This document shows positions 9,494 to 18,883 of a stretch of 64,000 nucleotides of DNA, piece after piece (the first letter of the stretch is position 1; each line of letters starts with the position of its first letter). This DNA is from Amphritea sp. (GTDB lineage Bacteria > Pseudomonadota > Gammaproteobacteria > Pseudomonadales > Balneatricaceae). A program made the position numbers and the translations under genes. The notes below the pieces were generated by a model. That model worked only from the letters and a program-made list of their open reading frames with translations, was not told the origin of the DNA and did no database searches. The DNA is taken from NCBI RefSeq assembly GCF_016744155.1, contig NZ_JADGEW010000017.1, forward strand, positions 1-64,000, in the 5' to 3' direction.

Positions 9494-9929
9494 ATAGGTC
9501 GCGACGGTCAACAGCTGCTTGGTTAATACCCATAATGAGTATGTGGTTTTGCGCGCCGATAGTTTGGATGAAACAAGTTATTTCTTATGTGGGATTTTGA
9601 GGAGCTAGAGCCTGGTTAGCTTTAAAGTCTTTGTAATCAAAGCGTTAGGTGTTTTGTGTGTTGATTATTTGAGTGTTTATCTCTTGTTTGAATGATGTCA
9701 CTTTAAACGATATTAACGGATTTTAAATATCCACTAAATGGGTATATCTGCTTGTATGTAAGGGTATTTTGGCTATTTTATGTGTGCTAATATTGAAACA
9801 ATATTAAAAGTAAATATAGCTGAAGACTGAGTCTCGCAAATTTACTAACTGGAATAATCCAGCCTTATTTCTTTATTTTAGCTGTGCGAAACAGAGCTGA
9901 AATCAGACAAAATCTTCTGGGGGGAAGTT
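9494..9929 (+). promoter_or_regulatory. AT-rich leader of the first adhesin gene
   Basis: This 436-base stretch holds no gene I can support. It is rich in A and T, which suits a regulated promoter. Two small perfect dyads are visible: AATATTG-aaa-CAATATT (9789-9805) and CTGGA-ataa-TCCAG (9849-9862). A strong GGGGGGAAG ribosome site precedes the ATG at 9930. LapA-type genes are often controlled by c-di-GMP through FleQ-like regulators, but I cannot identify such a site by eye. Confidence 0.5.
9789..9805. promoter_or_regulatory. Perfect 7-bp inverted repeat, possible operator
   Basis: AATATTG and its complement are separated by three A residues, about 125 bases before the adhesin start. The symmetry and promoter-proximal position suggest a dimeric regulator site. 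The regulator is unknown. Confidence 0.3.
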
Positions 9930-12900
9930 ATGGATAATGTAGAAGCTACAAAAGTGTCAGCGGTAAATATAACCGGTGAAGTGGTCGTAGTAGATGCTCA
10001 AGGCGTCGAGCGGCCTTTAGTCAAAGGTGAGTCGTTAGCGTCTGGTGACATGATTATTGTACGTACTGATGCTTCTGCTGAGCTGGATCTTGGCAAAGAT
10101 TCGACTGAGACCGTGCCTGCTGATACTGCTGCAATTCTAGAAGTTGATCCTAATACCGGTGAAATTGTTCTTGTTCTGCATTCTGTAGGGCCTGAAGGAC
10201 TAGATATTACTGATGTTCAGCAAGCTATTTTGGCAGGTCAGGATCCAACTGAAATTCTTGAAGAAACCGCGGCGGGCAATACTCCCCCTACTCGTTCAGG
10301 TTTCTCTGCTTTTCAGACAGTTGATCGTACCGCAGAAGAGGTTATCGCTCGAGCTGGATTTGATACGAGTGCGGATGAACGTGATCTAGAAGACTTTCCC
10401 GAGTATGAGGGCGAGCAGGTGGTTTTCAGTCCAGCTGGATACAGTGTTGCCGATGTGACGGTAAATGAAGGTGGTTTGATGACCTTCACTGTGACGCGGA
10501 CAAATGGTGCATCTGCAGAAAAAATTGATTTCTCAACCAGTATTGAAACTGGCGATAATGCTGAGAGTGACGACTTTGTTTCTGCCAGTGGCACCCTGAG
10601 CTTCGATACAGGTGTAATTAGCCAGACCTTTACTGTGCAGACCACTCAGGATGCGATTTTTGAAGGCGCAGAGACCTTCACTGTAACCCTGGGTAATCCA
10701 TCTGAAGATGGCGAAATTGTTGATGGTGTCGGCATAGGTACGATCCTTGATGATGGTACTGGTCCGGGTCCTGATGCTGACGATGATACAACCAGCTTCA
10801 GTATCGGCGATATGAGCATTAGTGAAGGTGGTTTGATGACCTTCACCGTGATTCGTGCCGGCGATGCCGCCGCGGATCAGACGATCGACTTTGCGACCAG
10901 CATTGCCGGGACTGATAGTGCCGAAGCGACTGACTTTGGTAGTGAGAGCGGTACGCTGACCTTTGCGGCCGGTGTAACGACTCAGACCTTCACCGTACAG
11001 ACTGTACAAGATGCGATTTTTGAAGGTGGCGAGACCTTTACCGCCACGTTGAGCAACAACTCAGCGGGCAGCAGTATTACGGATGCCACGGCAACGGGTA
11101 CGATTCTGGATGACGGCACAGGCCCAGGTCCATTCGATCCAACCGGTCCGGGCACGCCCGATGATGACACCACGGAATTCAGTGTTGATAGCGTGAGCAT
11201 CAGCGAAGGTGGCTTGATGACCTTCACCGTGACCCGTTCAGGCGATGCCGAAGCGGATCAGAGTGTTAACTTTGCGACCAGCATTACCGGGACTGATAGC
11301 GCTGAGTCAGATGACTTTGCAAGTGAGAGCGGTACGCTGACCTTTGCGACCGGTGTCACGACGCAGACCTTTACCGTACAGACTGCTCAAGATACTCCGT
11401 ATGAAGGGGCCGAGACCTTTACCGTTGGACTGGATACGCCAACAGGGGGCGCAACGGTGAGTGCTACGAACGGCACTGGCACCGGTACTATCCTGGATGA
11501 CGGCACCGGCCCAGGTCCATTTGATCCCGCTAATCCGGGTACGCCAGATGATGACCGTACCGGCTTTAGTGTTGACGATGTACAGATTAGTGAAGGCGGT
11601 CTAATGACCTTCACCGTGACCCGTTCAGGCGATGCCGCAGCGGATCAGTCAGTTGATTTTGCGACCAGTATTGCCGCGGGCGATAGTGCTGAAGCGACAG
11701 ACTTTGGCAGTGAGAGCGGTACGCTGACCTTCGCAGCCGGTGTCACCACCCAGACCTTCACGGTTCAGACCGCACAAGACTCCTCTTATGAAGGTGATGA
11801 GACCTTTAGTGTCAACCTGGCAAATCCAACGAACGGCAGCCAGATTATTGATGGCGCCGGTGTCGGTACCATTGTGGATGATGGCACAGGCCCAGGCCCA
11901 TTCGACCCAACCGGTCCAGGTACGCCAGATGATGACACCACTGCGTTCAGCATCGGTGATATGAGCATCAGTGAAGGTGGCTTGATGACCTTCACCGTGA
12001 CCCGTTCAGGCGATGCCGAAGCGGATCAGACCATCGACTTTGCGACCAGCATTGCCGGGACAGATAGTGCCGAAGCGACTGACTTTGGTAGTGAGAGCGG
12101 TACGCTGACCTTTGCGGCCGGTGTAACGACTCAGACCTTCACCGTACAGACTGTACAAGATGCGATTTTTGAAGGTGGCGAGACCTTTACCGCCACGTTG
12201 AGCAACAACTCAGCGGGCAGCAGTATTACGGATGCCACGGCAACGGGTACGATTCTGGATGACGGCACAGGCCCAGGCCCATTCGATCCAACCGGTCCGG
12301 GCACGCCCGACGACGACACTACCTTGTTCAGCATCGGTGATATGAGCATCAGTGAAGGTGGCTTGATGACCTTCACCGTGACTCGTTCAGGCGATGCCGA
12401 AGCAGATCAGACTATCGACTTTGCGACTAGCATTGCCGGGACTGATAGCGCTGAGTCAGATGACTTTGCAAGTGAGAGCGGTACGCTGATCTTTGCGGCC
12501 GGTGTAACGACTCAGACCTTCACCGTACAGACCGTACAAGATGCGATCTTTGAAGGTGGCGAGACCTTTACTGCCACGTTGAGCAACAACTCAGCGGGCA
12601 GCAGTATTTCGGATGCCACGGCAACCGGTACGATTCTGGATGATGGCACAGGCCCAGGTCCATTCGATCCAACCGGTCCGGGCACGCCCGATGATGACAC
12701 CACGGAATTCAGTGTTGATAGCGTGAGCATCAGCGAAGGTGGCTTGATGACCTTCACCGTGACCCGTTCAGGCGATGCCGAAGCGGATCAGAGTGTTAAC
12801 TTTGCGACCAGCATTACCGGGACTGATAGCGCTGAGTCAGATGACTTTGCAAGTGAGAGCGGTACGCTGACCTTCGCGACTGGTGTCACGACGCAGACCT

Positions 12901-15900
12901 TTACCGTACAGACTTCACAAGACTCCTCGTATGAAGGGGCCGAGACCTTTACCGTTGGACTGGATACGCCAACAGGGGGTGCAACGGTGAGTGCTACGAA
13001 CGGCACTAGCACCGGTACGATTCTGGATGACGGCACAGGCCCAGGTCCATTCGATCCAACCGGTCCAGGGACTCCCGACGACGACACTACCTTGTTCAGC
13101 ATCGGTGATATGAGCATCAGTGAAGGTGGCTTGATGACCTTCACCGTGAGCCGTTCAGGCGATGCCGAAGCGGATCAGACCATCGACTTTGCGACCAGCA
13201 TTGCCGGGACAGATAGTGCCGAAGCGACAGACTTTGGCAGTGAGAGCGGTACGCTGACCTTTGCGGCCGGTGTAACGACTCAGACCTTCACCGTACAGAC
13301 CGTACAAGATGGGATCTTTGAAGGTGGCGAGACCTTTACCGCCACGTTGAGCAACAACTCAGCGGGCAGCAGTATTACGGATGCCACGGCAACGGGTACG
13401 ATTCTGGATGACGGCACAGGCCCAGGTCCATTCGATCCAACCGGTCCGGGCACGCCCGATGATGATCGACCAACAGTGAGTAGTGTTTCTAGCCCGTCAG
13501 CCAATGAAGGTGATGTACTTGACTACACTGTAATCTTGAGCAATCCAAGTGAGTTTGCAACAACAGTTAATCTTGATTTTGATAGTGGTACCGGTACTTA
13601 CGGTATCGATACAGAAACACCAATCGAGGTTTCAATCGGTGGAGGTGCATTCCAAACTGTAGTAGTTAATCTTGATGGTACCTTCAGTGTAGATCTTCCG
13701 GCGGGAGAAACTGGTCTGGTCGTTCGTATTCCAACATTTGAAGACTCTAAGGTTGAGGGTGATGAGACAATCATTCTGAACGCATCAACTCCACAGAACA
13801 ACACGCCTGCTCAAGGCACTGGTACGATTATAAATGATGATCATGCTCCAACGATTTCCTCGATTAGTGCTGTTACTGTTTCCGAAGAAGGCTTATTAGG
13901 AGGCTTGATTGACAGTACGGGGGATCCTGTTGATAACGCAGATGATGCTTTCGCAACAGGCTCTATAAACTTCACCGACGCAGATAGTAGCTCTTTTACT
14001 CTTTCTTTGGCTGAGTCGGTTAGTGTTACATCTAATAATAATCCAATTAGCCTTAAATCTAATGGTGATGATGTTGATAACTGGAACTGGGATGCTTCTA
14101 GTCAGACGCTTACTGGTAGTACTTCCACGGGCACAGATGTTCTGACCATAACGCTTGATCCGGTTACTAGTACGGGGCCAAACAATAATGTGTCATACAC
14201 GGTTAATTTATTAGCGCCTGTTGATCATCCTGTAAACAGTACCGAGGACATCATGGATCTCCAGTTCGGAGTATCCATTTTTGATGGGGCTAATACTGCA
14301 AGTGCTAGTTTTAATGTTGCGATTGAAGATGATCGGCCTGTCAGTGGTAATCTAAATAGCGCGATTGAAGTGCCATTGGCTTTATCGAACGTGATGTTGA
14401 TTCTTGACTTCTCCGGCAGTATGCGGGGCCAAGAGTTGATCGATATGAAAACTGCAGTTGTGTCGATGTTGGATTCATACGATAACGCTGGCTATGCGGC
14501 AGTACAGATTGTTACTTTCGCTTCAAGTGCCAATATCCCTGGTGATGGTGGTTGGATTAGTGTTGCTGATGCTAAGGCTTACATTACTGGATTGACTGAT
14601 GCAGATATGGGTGGTGTTACGAATTATGATGCCGCTCTAGCAGCTGCCCAGACAGCATTCGCTGAAACTAGTGGTTACATCGCAGGTGGTAAGAACATAT
14701 CTTACTTCCTGTCAGATGGTTCGCCCACCTCAGGTAGTGAAATTGATACAACTACAGATCAAACTAACTGGGAAACCTTTGTTGATAACAACAATATTGA
14801 TTCTTTTGCAGTGGGCTTTGCCGGCGCAAATGTCGCTGCATTGGAGCCTATCGCCTATGATGGTTCAGCCTCTCCCGTTGCTGAAGAAAGGCCTGCTATC
14901 AATGCTACAGCCGCAGGTACTAACCTGACAGATGCCTTACTAGCGACTGTTGCGAGCGTTTTGCCTGGAAATCTGTTCGGTTCCTTGGCAACAGGTGGCT
15001 TTGGTGCTGATGGCAATGGTCACGTACGAACCGTCACAATTGATTTAGTTACTTATACCTATGATGCAAATGCTGGAACTATTACTAATGAGGCTACTGG
15101 TACTGTAGTAACAGCAAGTTCTTTCTCTATTACGACATTGTCTAATGGTGTTATGTATATTGACATGGTGACCGGGGCATACTCTTATCAGGCTGACCCC
15201 GCTTTTGTAACCAGCTTTGATGAAGTTGTTGGTTATACCATGCAGGATATGGATGGTGACATAACAGATGGTACGGTTACTTTGAATGTCAGTCGTGAAT
15301 CGAAACCAGTTCCGACACTGAATGCCAATGCTGATGATGTCTATGAGGCGGATATGGCAGGCGGTAGTAATAGTTCAGGAAACGGAGAAATTGCTTCAGG
15401 AAATATTCTTTCAGACGATACTATCCCGAGTGGTCTCGCGTTGACTGATGTGGCTATCAGTGGCGGGACTACAGTAGTAAGTGGAGATATTATTACGATT
15501 ACCACTGCTGAAGGGAATACGTTGACGGTTGATAAAGTTACAGGTGAATATACCTATGTACTCAATAATGAAATTGATCATTCAGCACCTATTAATTTAG
15601 TGTCAGAGAACTTTGATTCTGGTGTGAGTGGGTGGAGTAATGCCTCGTCTCAGGGCGGCTCTATGCTTATTCAGAAAGATGAAACTGTAAGCAAAAACTT
15701 CTCTAACCTGGGTAACAACGGTGACACAGTTACTGTTAGCTTTGATATGAGTATTGTTGGTGATTGGGAAAGCGGTAGTCAGAACTACACAGATTACTTC
15801 AGAGTTTTTGTAGACGGTACTGAGTATGAAGCTGTTCGTGCTGATGATTACAGTACCGGCGGCGTTACCGGTTATACCTATGAAATTGACGTTCCAGTTA

Positions 15901-16559
15901 ATAGCTCTGGTGGTGCTTTGGTTAGCCTAGAAGTTAATTCAACAGCCAGTGATGAGCAGGCTGTGATTGATAACTTTACTATTACTGGCCCACCACAGTC
16001 AGGTGCGACTGTTGTCGATAGCTTTACTTATACTGTGTCTGATATTGGTGGAGCTGAATATACATCGACTCTTGATGTAACTATTTATGATGAGTCAGTG
16101 ACTGCTATCAACGGTACCGCTGGTAACGATGATCTCGATGGAGGCTTAGGTAGCGATATTCTGATCGGAGGCGCTGGTGACGATTTATTGATGGGTGGAT
16201 TAGGAACCGACTTCTTCGATTGGAATGGCGGAGATGAAGGAACAATAGCAACACCAGCCAGCGATCATGTTCAGGACTTTACTGTAGCTGATGATAAGCT
16301 TGATCTATCAGACATGCTGGATTCACTTGGGTTTACTAGCTCAGGAGGGGTCGTGGAGTCGTATCTTAGTTTGACTGAGAATGCTACCAATGAAGCGGTT
16401 CTTAGTGTTAAGGACAGTGCCGGAGGCAGTGTTGTGCAGGAGATTGTTCTCGATAATGTCAGTATTCAGGATCTTAAAACTGATCTGTCAATGGATCCGG
16501 GTTCAACCAATAATGATCTGCTGAATCAGTTGATTAATGATACTAAGCTGATTGTTTGA
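9930..16559 (+). CDS. LapA-type RTX adhesin with Calx-beta repeats and VWA domain
   Basis: The 2209-residue protein is a type I secreted surface adhesin. Residues 1-145 form the LapA retention module that plugs the outer-membrane pore, ending at a TAAG cleavage site (113-116) of the kind cut by LapG. Eight Calx-beta repeats of 127-129 residues follow (about 165-1177). Next come a further beta domain, a cadherin-like stretch, a von Willebrand A domain (about 1488-1675) with MIDAS motif DFSGS, and a VCBS-like domain interrupted by a jelly-roll-like insert. At the C terminus are four RTX nonapeptides from about 2062 and a secretion signal. The lapBCE-type genes follow directly. No lapD or lapG is in the window. 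Confidence 0.92.
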   Translation: MDNVEATKVSAVNITGEVVVVDAQGVERPLVKGESLASGDMIIVRTDASAELDLGKDSTETVPADTAAILEVDPNTGEIVLVLHSVGPEGLDITDVQQAILAGQDPTEILEETAAGNTPPTRSGFSAFQTVDRTAEEVIARAGFDTSADERDLEDFPEYEGEQVVFSPAGYSVADVTVNEGGLMTFTVTRTNGASAEKIDFSTSIETGDNAESDDFVSASGTLSFDTGVISQTFTVQTTQDAIFEGAETFTVTLGNPSEDGEIVDGVGIGTILDDGTGPGPDADDDTTSFSIGDMSISEGGLMTFTVIRAGDAAADQTIDFATSIAGTDSAEATDFGSESGTLTFAAGVTTQTFTVQTVQDAIFEGGETFTATLSNNSAGSSITDATATGTILDDGTGPGPFDPTGPGTPDDDTTEFSVDSVSISEGGLMTFTVTRSGDAEADQSVNFATSITGTDSAESDDFASESGTLTFATGVTTQTFTVQTAQDTPYEGAETFTVGLDTPTGGATVSATNGTGTGTILDDGTGPGPFDPANPGTPDDDRTGFSVDDVQISEGGLMTFTVTRSGDAAADQSVDFATSIAAGDSAEATDFGSESGTLTFAAGVTTQTFTVQTAQDSSYEGDETFSVNLANPTNGSQIIDGAGVGTIVDDGTGPGPFDPTGPGTPDDDTTAFSIGDMSISEGGLMTFTVTRSGDAEADQTIDFATSIAGTDSAEATDFGSESGTLTFAAGVTTQTFTVQTVQDAIFEGGETFTATLSNNSAGSSITDATATGTILDDGTGPGPFDPTGPGTPDDDTTLFSIGDMSISEGGLMTFTVTRSGDAEADQTIDFATSIAGTDSAESDDFASESGTLIFAAGVTTQTFTVQTVQDAIFEGGETFTATLSNNSAGSSISDATATGTILDDGTGPGPFDPTGPGTPDDDTTEFSVDSVSISEGGLMTFTVTRSGDAEADQSVNFATSITGTDSAESDDFASESGTLTFATGVTTQTFTVQTSQDSSYEGAETFTVGLDTPTGGATVSATNGTSTGTILDDGTGPGPFDPTGPGTPDDDTTLFSIGDMSISEGGLMTFTVSRSGDAEADQTIDFATSIAGTDSAEATDFGSESGTLTFAAGVTTQTFTVQTVQDGIFEGGETFTATLSNNSAGSSITDATATGTILDDGTGPGPFDPTGPGTPDDDRPTVSSVSSPSANEGDVLDYTVILSNPSEFATTVNLDFDSGTGTYGIDTETPIEVSIGGGAFQTVVVNLDGTFSVDLPAGETGLVVRIPTFEDSKVEGDETIILNASTPQNNTPAQGTGTIINDDHAPTISSISAVTVSEEGLLGGLIDSTGDPVDNADDAFATGSINFTDADSSSFTLSLAESVSVTSNNNPISLKSNGDDVDNWNWDASSQTLTGSTSTGTDVLTITLDPVTSTGPNNNVSYTVNLLAPVDHPVNSTEDIMDLQFGVSIFDGANTASASFNVAIEDDRPVSGNLNSAIEVPLALSNVMLILDFSGSMRGQELIDMKTAVVSMLDSYDNAGYAAVQIVTFASSANIPGDGGWISVADAKAYITGLTDADMGGVTNYDAALAAAQTAFAETSGYIAGGKNISYFLSDGSPTSGSEIDTTTDQTNWETFVDNNNIDSFAVGFAGANVAALEPIAYDGSASPVAEERPAINATAAGTNLTDALLATVASVLPGNLFGSLATGGFGADGNGHVRTVTIDLVTYTYDANAGTITNEATGTVVTASSFSITTLSNGVMYIDMVTGAYSYQADPAFVTSFDEVVGYTMQDMDGDITDGTVTLNVSRESKPVPTLNANADDVYEADMAGGSNSSGNGEIASGNILSDDTIPSGLALTDVAISGGTTVVSGDIITITTAEGNTLTVDKVTGEYTYVLNNEIDHSAPINLVSENFDSGVSGWSNASSQGGSMLIQKDETVSKNFSNLGNNGDTVTVSFDMSIVGDWESGSQNYTDYFRVFVDGTEYEAVRADDYSTGGVTGYTYEIDVPVNSSGGALVSLEVNSTASDEQAVIDNFTITGPPQSGATVVDSFTYTVSDIGGAEYTSTLDVTIYDESVTAINGTAGNDDLDGGLGSDILIGGAGDDLLMGGLGTDFFDWNGGDEGTIATPASDHVQDFTVADDKLDLSDMLDSLGFTSSGGVVESYLSLTENATNEAVLSVKDSAGGSVVQEIVLDNVSIQDLKTDLSMDPGSTNNDLLNQLINDTKLIV
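10266..10277 (+). other. Codons for the LapG-type TAAG cleavage site
   Basis: Residues 113-116 of the adhesin read Thr-Ala-Ala-Gly, within a context (EETAAGNTPP) and at a distance from the N terminus that match LapA of Pseudomonas. In that system LapG cuts between the two alanines when c-di-GMP falls and LapD releases it, freeing the adhesin from the cell. Confidence 0.75.
10424..13470 (+). repeat. Array of eight Calx-beta coding repeats, 381/387 bp each
   Basis: The codon for Glu in the shared EGGLMTFTV motif recurs at 10467, 10824, 11205, 11592, 11973, 12354, 12735 and 13122, giving steps of 357, 381, 387, 381, 381, 381 and 387 bases. Units 2, 5, 6 and 8 are one near-identical type; units 3 and 7 are a second; unit 4 is a third; unit 1 is the most diverged. 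Long stretches are identical at the DNA level, pointing to recent segmental duplication and to likely copy-number change by recombination. Confidence 0.9.
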
Positions 16560-16563
16560 TAAG

Positions 16564-16600
16564 AAATGGGTGGCCCTTTTCTAAGGCTACCCATTTTTTT
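16564..16600 (+). terminator. Intrinsic terminator after the first adhesin gene
   Basis: An 8-bp perfect outer stem (AAATGGGT / ACCCATTT) with further inner pairing is followed by a T run. It separates the adhesin message from the secretion genes, so the two may be transcribed at different levels. Confidence 0.85.
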
Positions 16601-16702
16601 ACTTGGCTGAAGATAGCGAACAAACGTTTAATATAAACACTGATTTAGATAGATAAGATAAAATTTTAGACTTAAATTTTTTCATAAAGGCAGAACAATA
16701 CA

Positions 16703-18883
16703 GTGACACAATCACAGTCGGACTGGATTTTCGGTACTAGTCGTGAACAGTTTGTTGATCCTTTGCTGGATGCTCTGGTGCTTATCAGTAAGTACTATGG
16801 TATGCCCGCCTCTGAAGATTCTCTTAGCAGTGGCTTGCCTCTGGTTGAAAACCGTTTAACCGTTGAGCTCTTTCCCAGAGCCGCTGAACGGGCGGGCCTA
16901 TCGGCGAGGCTTGCGGATCAGCCTTTATCTCAAATCCATGAATTGCTACTTCCCTGCGTTTTGCTATTAAAAGATAGAAGCTGTTGCATCCTTATGTCTA
17001 TCGACAATCAAGAGGGCGTTGCTCGGGTATTACAACCGGAAAGTGGTGACGGTGAGATCGAACTTCCAATCGATAAACTAGATGAGCTTTATTCTGGTCA
17101 TCTGTTCTACATCCGCAAGAAATATCAGTTTGATAAGCGTAGTCCCGATGTTTTGGATACGCAGGAGGGACATTGGTTTTGGGGCACCTTTCGTAGCGCA
17201 ATGCCTATATACAGAGATGTGCTGATTGCGTCTCTGTTGATTAATCTATTTGCTGTTGCTTCTCCCTTGTTCGTCATGAACGTCTATGATCGGATTGTGC
17301 CTAATCTCGCATTTGATTCTCTTTGGGTGTTGGCAATTGGGGTAGGAATAGTTTTTGTTTTCGATCTTGTACTGAAGCACCTTCGTTCATACTTCATAGA
17401 TATAGCGGGTAAAAAGCTCGATCTACAGTTATCGGCAAAGATATTTGCCAGGGTAATGGGTATTAGGTTGGAATCTAGACCGATCTCTGTCGGTGCGTTC
17501 GCGAACAATTTGCAATCCTTTGAGTCCATACGTGACTTTATCACCTCTGCGACTATGAGTGCGCTCATTGATCTACCTTTTGCGTTGTTATTTCTGTTGG
17601 TTATATGGACTGTTGGAGGTCCGCTGGTAGTTGTGCCACTGGTTGTGATGATTATTTTGGTGGGGTATAGCTTTTACATTCAGAAACCACTAGCCAAACA
17701 GATTGAGATGACATCAAAAATTGCTTCTCAGAAACAGGCTACGCTTGTTGAAGGTCTGACGGGTATTGAAGCGGTTAAAATTAATGGGGCTCAAAGTCAG
17801 TATCAGGTTATCTGGGAGCAAGCGGTTAGTAAAATGGGGCAGCATGATATCCAGACGCGCAAACTCGCGAACGGGGCTTCGTCTCTGTCAGGTTTTCTGC
17901 AGCAGATGATGACCGTGGGTACGGTGGTGATGGGTGTATACCTGGTGGCTGCCGGTGAACTCAGCATGGGCGGGATTATTGCATCTGTAATGCTAGGTGG
18001 ACGGGCAGTCCAGCCGCTGGCTCAGTTGTCGTTGTTAGCGACACGTTATAATCAGGCCAAGGCTTCCATGAGTCTTATTAATCAGATCATGGAGATGCCG
18101 GTTGAGCAAGAGGAAGGTAAGAGCTATGTCAGTCGTCCAAAGCTTCAAGGCAAAATCGAGTTTGATAAAGTTAGCTTTGCTTATCCAGACCAACAAAATT
18201 ACGCACTCAATGATATTAGTTTTTCCATAGAACCGGGTGAACGAGTTGCTCTTATTGGCGGAATCGGTGCAGGTAAGAGTTCGCTTGAAAAGCTGATTCT
18301 TGGGTTATATCAGTGCACTGAAGGGGATATTCGCATTGATGGAGTTAATATCGCACAACTGCACTCTGCTGATCTGCGTCGAAACATCGGTTGTGTGACT
18401 CAGGATATCCATCTTTTCTTCGGTAGTATCCGCGATAATATTGTTATGGGTGCTCCTTTTACCAGTGATGAGCATCTGTTGCGTGCCGCTACATGGGGTG
18501 GAGTGACAGAGTTTACTAATCATGATCCTGAAGGGCTTGAGCGTCAGGTGGGTGAGGGCGGACGTCAGCTTTCCGGTGGTCAGCGACAATCAGTGGCAGC
18601 TGCTCGGGCGATGGTGATGGACCCACCAATTTTGCTGCTGGATGAACCGACAAGCCAATTAGACCGTAAGTCTGAGCTTCGGCTCATCAATCGATTGAAA
18701 GAGCTTGATCGAAGTAAAACGGTGATTCTGAGTACCCATAAATCGAGCCTCTTAGATGCAGTGGACAGAATTATAGTATTGGAGAATGGTCGATTACTCG
18801 CAGATGGTCCTAAAGCAGAGGTTGTTAACTGGCTTCGTGACGGTGTTAATCAGCAGAATGCTAAAAGGGAGGAAAACTCCTGA
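16703..18883 (+). CDS. lapB: Type I secretion ABC transporter, LapB type
   Basis: The 726-residue protein starts with GTG. Residues about 1-150 resemble the C39 peptidase-like domain without proteolytic function found in LapB and HlyB. A transmembrane exporter domain (about 165-455) and an ATPase domain follow. The ATPase has Walker A GGIGAGKSS, an LSGGQRQS signature, Walker B ILLLDEPTSQLD and the switch histidine in STHK. It should power export of the preceding LapA-type adhesin across the inner membrane. The stop codon overlaps the start of the HlyD-like gene (TGATG), indicating translational coupling. The gap from the adhesin (16601-16702) is AT-rich and may hold a promoter. Confidence 0.9.
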   Translation: MTQSQSDWIFGTSREQFVDPLLDALVLISKYYGMPASEDSLSSGLPLVENRLTVELFPRAAERAGLSARLADQPLSQIHELLLPCVLLLKDRSCCILMSIDNQEGVARVLQPESGDGEIELPIDKLDELYSGHLFYIRKKYQFDKRSPDVLDTQEGHWFWGTFRSAMPIYRDVLIASLLINLFAVASPLFVMNVYDRIVPNLAFDSLWVLAIGVGIVFVFDLVLKHLRSYFIDIAGKKLDLQLSAKIFARVMGIRLESRPISVGAFANNLQSFESIRDFITSATMSALIDLPFALLFLLVIWTVGGPLVVVPLVVMIILVGYSFYIQKPLAKQIEMTSKIASQKQATLVEGLTGIEAVKINGAQSQYQVIWEQAVSKMGQHDIQTRKLANGASSLSGFLQQMMTVGTVVMGVYLVAAGELSMGGIIASVMLGGRAVQPLAQLSLLATRYNQAKASMSLINQIMEMPVEQEEGKSYVSRPKLQGKIEFDKVSFAYPDQQNYALNDISFSIEPGERVALIGGIGAGKSSLEKLILGLYQCTEGDIRIDGVNIAQLHSADLRRNIGCVTQDIHLFFGSIRDNIVMGAPFTSDEHLLRAATWGGVTEFTNHDPEGLERQVGEGGRQLSGGQRQSVAAARAMVMDPPILLLDEPTSQLDRKSELRLINRLKELDRSKTVILSTHKSSLLDAVDRIIVLENGRLLADGPKAEVVNWLRDGVNQQNAKREENS

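Noticed and set aside
9494-9929. c-di-GMP riboswitch before the adhesin
   Set aside because: The region has only short simple dyads and I could not see the conserved GEMM core.
10313-13504. Series of minus-strand frames under the first adhesin's repeats
   Set aside because: They recur with the 381-base period because the DNA repeats; they are shadows of the adhesin gene.
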